Below are positions 59,908-64,000 of a stretch of 64,000 nucleotides of DNA, piece by piece. The notes under the pieces were generated by a model. The model saw only the letters and a list, made by a program, of their open reading frames with translations. It did no database searches and was not told where the DNA came from. A program made the translations under genes and the position numbers. The DNA comes from Spodoptera frugiperda (taxonomy: Eukaryota; Arthropoda; Insecta; Lepidoptera; Noctuidae), in the NCBI RefSeq assembly GCF_023101765.2, contig NC_064242.1, forward strand, positions 8,606,327-8,670,326, written 5' to 3'. How positions within the stretch are numbered: the first letter of the stretch is position 1; each line of letters begins with the position of its first letter.

Positions 59908-61810
59908 GGTTTGATTTTTGTTAACAATATTGTTGTATAGTATCAATTTAGCCTTTCCTAATCATAGACATTCAATATTACAATCTTTGCCAAATAGCAA
60001 TTTGAAAAATAAATACTGATGTTACACATTATTTCTTCGTTCTCTAACCAGCCAACTGTTCGTGCAAATTGCTCTCTTACTTCCATGGAATCCAATCAGT
60101 AGTGGCGTTGTTCTGGCTAAAATATTTAACATCCTACTTTTATTAAAGTCCACAAGCTTTTGGCTGGAGTCGAGAATCTTTTTGCTCTAGTTTATATTGC
60201 CTGTTTCACTTTAATTGTTTGTATGTTTGTGGGTAATACGAAAAAGGGAAATACATAAATAGGCCGTGTGTACTTATAGTGAAAGAAAACATAAATGAAT
60301 AATTTACCTACATAATAATTTATCTCTGTACTGTACACGTTTTTTGGCAATGCTTCCTAAACTTTAAGTAGTTCAATGCGTTTCTTCAACTGCCATATGC
60401 ATACTAGCATAATAACTTATGTAACATGCATCATTTGGAATATTTTTACGATTACGATTATTCTTTCTGTTGACGATAGTTTGAAATCTTCAGCTAAAAA
60501 ATTCGTCAAATTTGTTAAAAAATTTTTAGAATATAATTTTTCCACCAAAGTCCAATTTTTTTCCTACGCAACGAAATTCAAGTCCTTGAACTATGATTGA
60601 CATAATTAACATTCATTACTAGACCCAAACTAAACGAGCTTAATTAGTCGGGACGGTTTTCATCAACATACCTCAGGGGTTTAAGGTTTTCCACACCGTC
60701 AGGTCTTGTCTGCGAAGGCTTTATGTTAGCGAGGATACGCAGCACCTTGCTGTATAGCCGAGAAGAGACCGCAAAGAGTTTACGTGGATGTGAGAAAGGA
60801 GGAGAGAAGATGATATTTTATTTGCAGAATTCTGTTGACCATCAGTATTATAATCTATAGGTAATAAGATAGTCTAATCTAACGAGGCAGAAAAATATGT
60901 TTGTCAAAAATGCTACTCTACGCGCAAATGTCGTAACAGTTGATTATGACTACAGTATAATAATTTGACAGAGTTCCGACAGAAGCGTTCTCTGATTATA
61001 TGCTACCTTTCTTGTGTAGAGGATATAGAAATAGTGTTATTTTCTTAATACAGATTTTAATATACCAAATTTTACACGGATGGACAAAATGTTGTCTGTT
61101 GGTAAACTTTGAGATGCAATAAACGGTCATGTACTTATATGTACGTGTGTAAGTCTATGTACTACATACACCTTGATACACTCATGAGAAGTGTAAACAA
61201 CATAATTGCTAAATAAATAATTTAAAGACAAACGGAAATGTTTTTGTGCAACGTTTTTTATCTTTAACAATATTCTGTGTCTAGCATTTGAAATAAGAAT
61301 TTATCAAGCGTTCAAAGATCACGCATAGACTAAAGCAACAGACCTTACCAAGAGAATTGCTCAAAATAATGACTTAACTAGCATACTGGCACCTTGTAAT
61401 GACTGGCTACGATATGTTTAAACAAAGAACGCGATGTTTTTTTGTTACCAACGGTCATGGGTGACTGGCGGCCAGTTACCCATAAATACAAGTTTAGAAA
61501 CCACATCTTCACATGCCAATGATTTTAGTACAACCATAAACGCTATGATTATTTAAACTAGAGCTATAAAAGAACAGCTAGTTAATGTTGTAGATATCTA
61601 TCAGTTTTAGATAATGGAAGCGTACAATTCTTTGGGAATTTTCTTTCGAACAAAGAGTTCAGAGATAAATGTTTGGTATAGTTTCTGGTTGTTTGATTTG
61701 CTTATAATGTGCGTATTGCGTTCTTAATACTGTACATAATATTTTACTGTAGTATAAAGATCGTTCCGGACGATTTATAATTTAAGGCATAATATTATTC
61801 GACTGTATTA
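59908..61810. other. Gene-free DNA with a GC-richer patch
   Basis: About 60650-60800 is GC-richer (TGTCTGCGAAGGCTTTATG, GAGGATACGCAGCACCTTGC) and might be a decayed transposable-element piece, but I could not assign it. A 12 bp stem ATGGGTGACTGG/CCAGTTACCCAT sits at 61457-61483. Confidence 0.35.
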
Positions 61811-61992
61811 CCGTTGGCGTGGTGGCTGGGTAGGCTAGCAAGCAGACGCAGCGTGAAGCGGGTTCGATTCCCAAACGGAGCAACCTTTTGTGTGATCCAC
61901 AAATTATTGTTTCGGGTCTTGGTATCATGTGTATAATATGTTTGTAAAAGTACCCCCGACACAAGAGAAAATTCCAGTGCCCCCACACTAAA
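61811..61992 (+). repeat. tRNA-derived SINE, family C, plus strand
   Basis: A-box-like TTGGCGTGGTGGCTGGGTAG and a perfect B-box GGGTTCGATTCC (61859-61870), then GGAGCAACCTTTTGTGTGAT, CACAAATTATTGTTTCGGGT, ATCATGTGTATAATATG, AGTACCCCCGACACAAGAGA and CAGTGCCCCCACACT. This is the best-preserved pol III promoter region of the family in the window. The tRNA origin is inferred from the two internal boxes. Confidence 0.88.
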
Positions 61993-64000
61993 CAACGTAT
62001 ATTAAAAAATATAACTACGCTATGTGTACCATGCCAATAACTTGCGCACAAAATATTTATTAGTAAAATATTCTTGTTTATTCTATCACTATAATCAATA
62101 AACCATTACTCACTAAATAAATAACACACAAACTGCGTCTTTATATTTATTTTAAGGATGTTCCAGTAAACAAAATCATCTTAAAATGGAGCCGGTACTT
62201 TCGCACATCCCAGTATCTCGACAACCGCTGAAGAATGTCAGCGTTCAAGGAGCTTGAAGGCGAGTAATTAGCTCTTATTCGCAATGAACGCCAAATAATA
62301 GATGCCTGGTTATAATGCCGAGATTTGTCTGAAATACGGACGGGAGAATTTGTGGTATGTAGAGCCTGATGTATTCTGTTATGAAATGCTGTTTGGGGTG
62401 CTTTAGCTGTTGTTTAGTTGATTTGAATTATTATTTGAATGTAAATAAATGTAAAGGCTGTATAATTATGTCTTGTACTTTTATTTTATATCGAGAACTT
62501 AAGAAAAGATTTTTAAAGTTATTATTAATTTATTTAATAAAAGGTACATGGTATATCTTATCAACTATACATATAATTATAGTTTGTATTATTGTGACAA
62601 CGCAAGACATTATTAGATGCAATTTTATAAATGAAATTGAAATCAATAGCAAAGCATAAATTATGATCAATCTGATCTCTTACATAAAGATAACAAAAAG
62701 AAAAATATTTTTTAAACTGACATGGTCACTAACACTAGTATTAGAACTCGAAACGGGATATTTACCATGTTTTTCTATTTCTATGAGTTTCCGACATTTA
62801 GGCACTGTAAATATTAACTATCAGAATAGTAAATAAGCACAAAAATTCATAATAAATTAATCACACGATTCCATTAAACAACACGACAGAAACAACCGAG
62901 TAACAAGTCCACGGAGCACAACAGTTAGCAGAACATAACGATGGCCGAAGGTGGTCCTGTTATAACAATAAAACTCATACAGCGCCGCAGGTACTGCTGT
63001 TAGTAGAAACTAAATAACTAGAAGTTAACGCCTCGTGTTATGTTCTAGCTTCATATGAGCTTAATTAATTAATATTAACAAGCCTCGTACCGTGTTAGCT
63101 GAACTCCTTGGTGTAATAATTTTGTTAAATATTTACACGGTATTCATAGCAAAACATGTTGATAATTAGGTAAATTTAAACCCGTCGGTAAACACGTATA
63201 CAATGTTGAAGCGAAGTTTGGGAATCGGTCAAATTTGTAAATGGCTTATTGTCGCAGTCGTTAGGCCCCGTTTGTGATTCATTGTTAAACGAACGGATCT
63301 ATTAATACGAAACTGCGATCGGTCCTAAGTTTGCTCATTATGCCTTTAGACCAACTGGACGTTGCCCAGTTTATTAATTTTGGCAGTCTGTATGCGAAAT
63401 TCCTTCTGTTACGTTTAAAGTGAATTAGTTTAAAATAAACATGAATAATTACTTATTCTGTGTTATAAAATATAAAATTGCATTTATTAAACAAAATACA
63501 TTATACCCAATTAATGTTTTGGTTTAATTTTATGTACGTGTTTTCACAACACAAAAAAATAAAATTAGAATAAAAATAATTATAATTATGCTGATAGTAT
63601 TACTCGTATACACCCAAATTAGATTACATTGAACTTTAAAAAAATCATATACTCATTATTTTGAATATTGCAAGCAAGAACATGAAACTTAATTTACTAT
63701 TTATTTTTAACGAGACACTAACGAGATACCTAATTTTAAAGCTTTAAACAACCTAAAACGATGAAAGAATCACAAATCATTTGGTGCTCTTTGTCAGCGC
63801 TTAGAGAACAGTGGTCATGCTCAACTGATCTCCGTAATCCCTAGGATTCGCGATCCAATCCCGCTAATAGCATCCATGCTTTGACAGACTAAAGAACTTT
63901 TTAATTAAAACTTATTCAATATGAAATGGTTTGAACTGGGCCGGTCACTGATCATTATTGGTTTTTACATGTCGTAGGTTCTAACTTTTTAACCAACGGG
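61993..64000. other. AT-rich gene-free DNA to the window end
   Basis: No coding exon was recognised. The 62369-62659 frame is rich in Cys, Ile and Leu through AT bias and not convincing. 63210-63420 is less AT-rich, without an assignable frame. Confidence 0.4.

Noticed and set aside
61811..61880. Possible functional tRNA gene
   Set aside because: A- and B-boxes are present, but acceptor-stem pairing is not evident and the same sequence with the same tail recurs as a SINE.
1..64000. CRISPR array, rRNA, phage or bacterial operon
   Set aside because: No regularly spaced repeats, rRNA segments or close-packed coding strands were seen; all signals are eukaryotic.

Overview
This window looks like nuclear DNA from a moth, probably a noctuid-like lepidopteran. 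It is AT-rich, has long gene-free stretches, and carries several dispersed short repeat families of the kind common in lepidopteran genomes. The host assignment is inferred from the repeats and the receptor gene; no species marker was seen. No CRISPR array, operon, origin, phage or bacterial feature was seen.

Positions 3-1649 hold the 3' part of a Toll-family receptor gene that runs in from the left edge: end of the leucine-rich repeats, cysteine-capped LRRCT, one membrane span, a TIR-like domain and a cytoplasmic tail. It is uninterrupted, as in the intronless Toll-6/7/8/18-wheeler group. Its TIR domain is unusually diverged. An AT-rich 3' UTR candidate follows.

From about 2.6 to 11.2 kb there is intergenic DNA with repeats: a tRNA-derived SINE, three copies of a second short repeat, a 0.6 kb repeat bounded by AGGGTTCCG / CGGAACCCT, and a roughly 115 bp sequence present twice as direct copies around it.

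Positions 11247-16030 form one DNA transposon with 26 bp terminal inverted repeats (one mismatch) and ATA on each side. It encodes a DDE-type transposase: a candidate first exon, a long second exon with a likely D214/D215-D332-E376 centre, and a C-terminal piece with a C2H2 zinc finger. This copy is probably dead. An insertion of about 0.83 kb carrying a near-perfect 163 bp hairpin splits the transposase before the zinc finger, and the intron has been invaded by nested palindromic elements. G-runs lie just inside both ends, on the same strand. This is the most interesting object in the window.

From 16 to 64 kb I find no host protein-coding exon I can support. The DNA contains at least four families of short interspersed repeats (two tRNA-derived), hairpin MITEs, LINE or RTE-like tails, and a 5'-truncated LINE ORF fragment near 54.6 kb on the minus strand. 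It may be intergenic or intron of a gene whose exons lie outside. A few motif clusters are noted as weak regulatory candidates.
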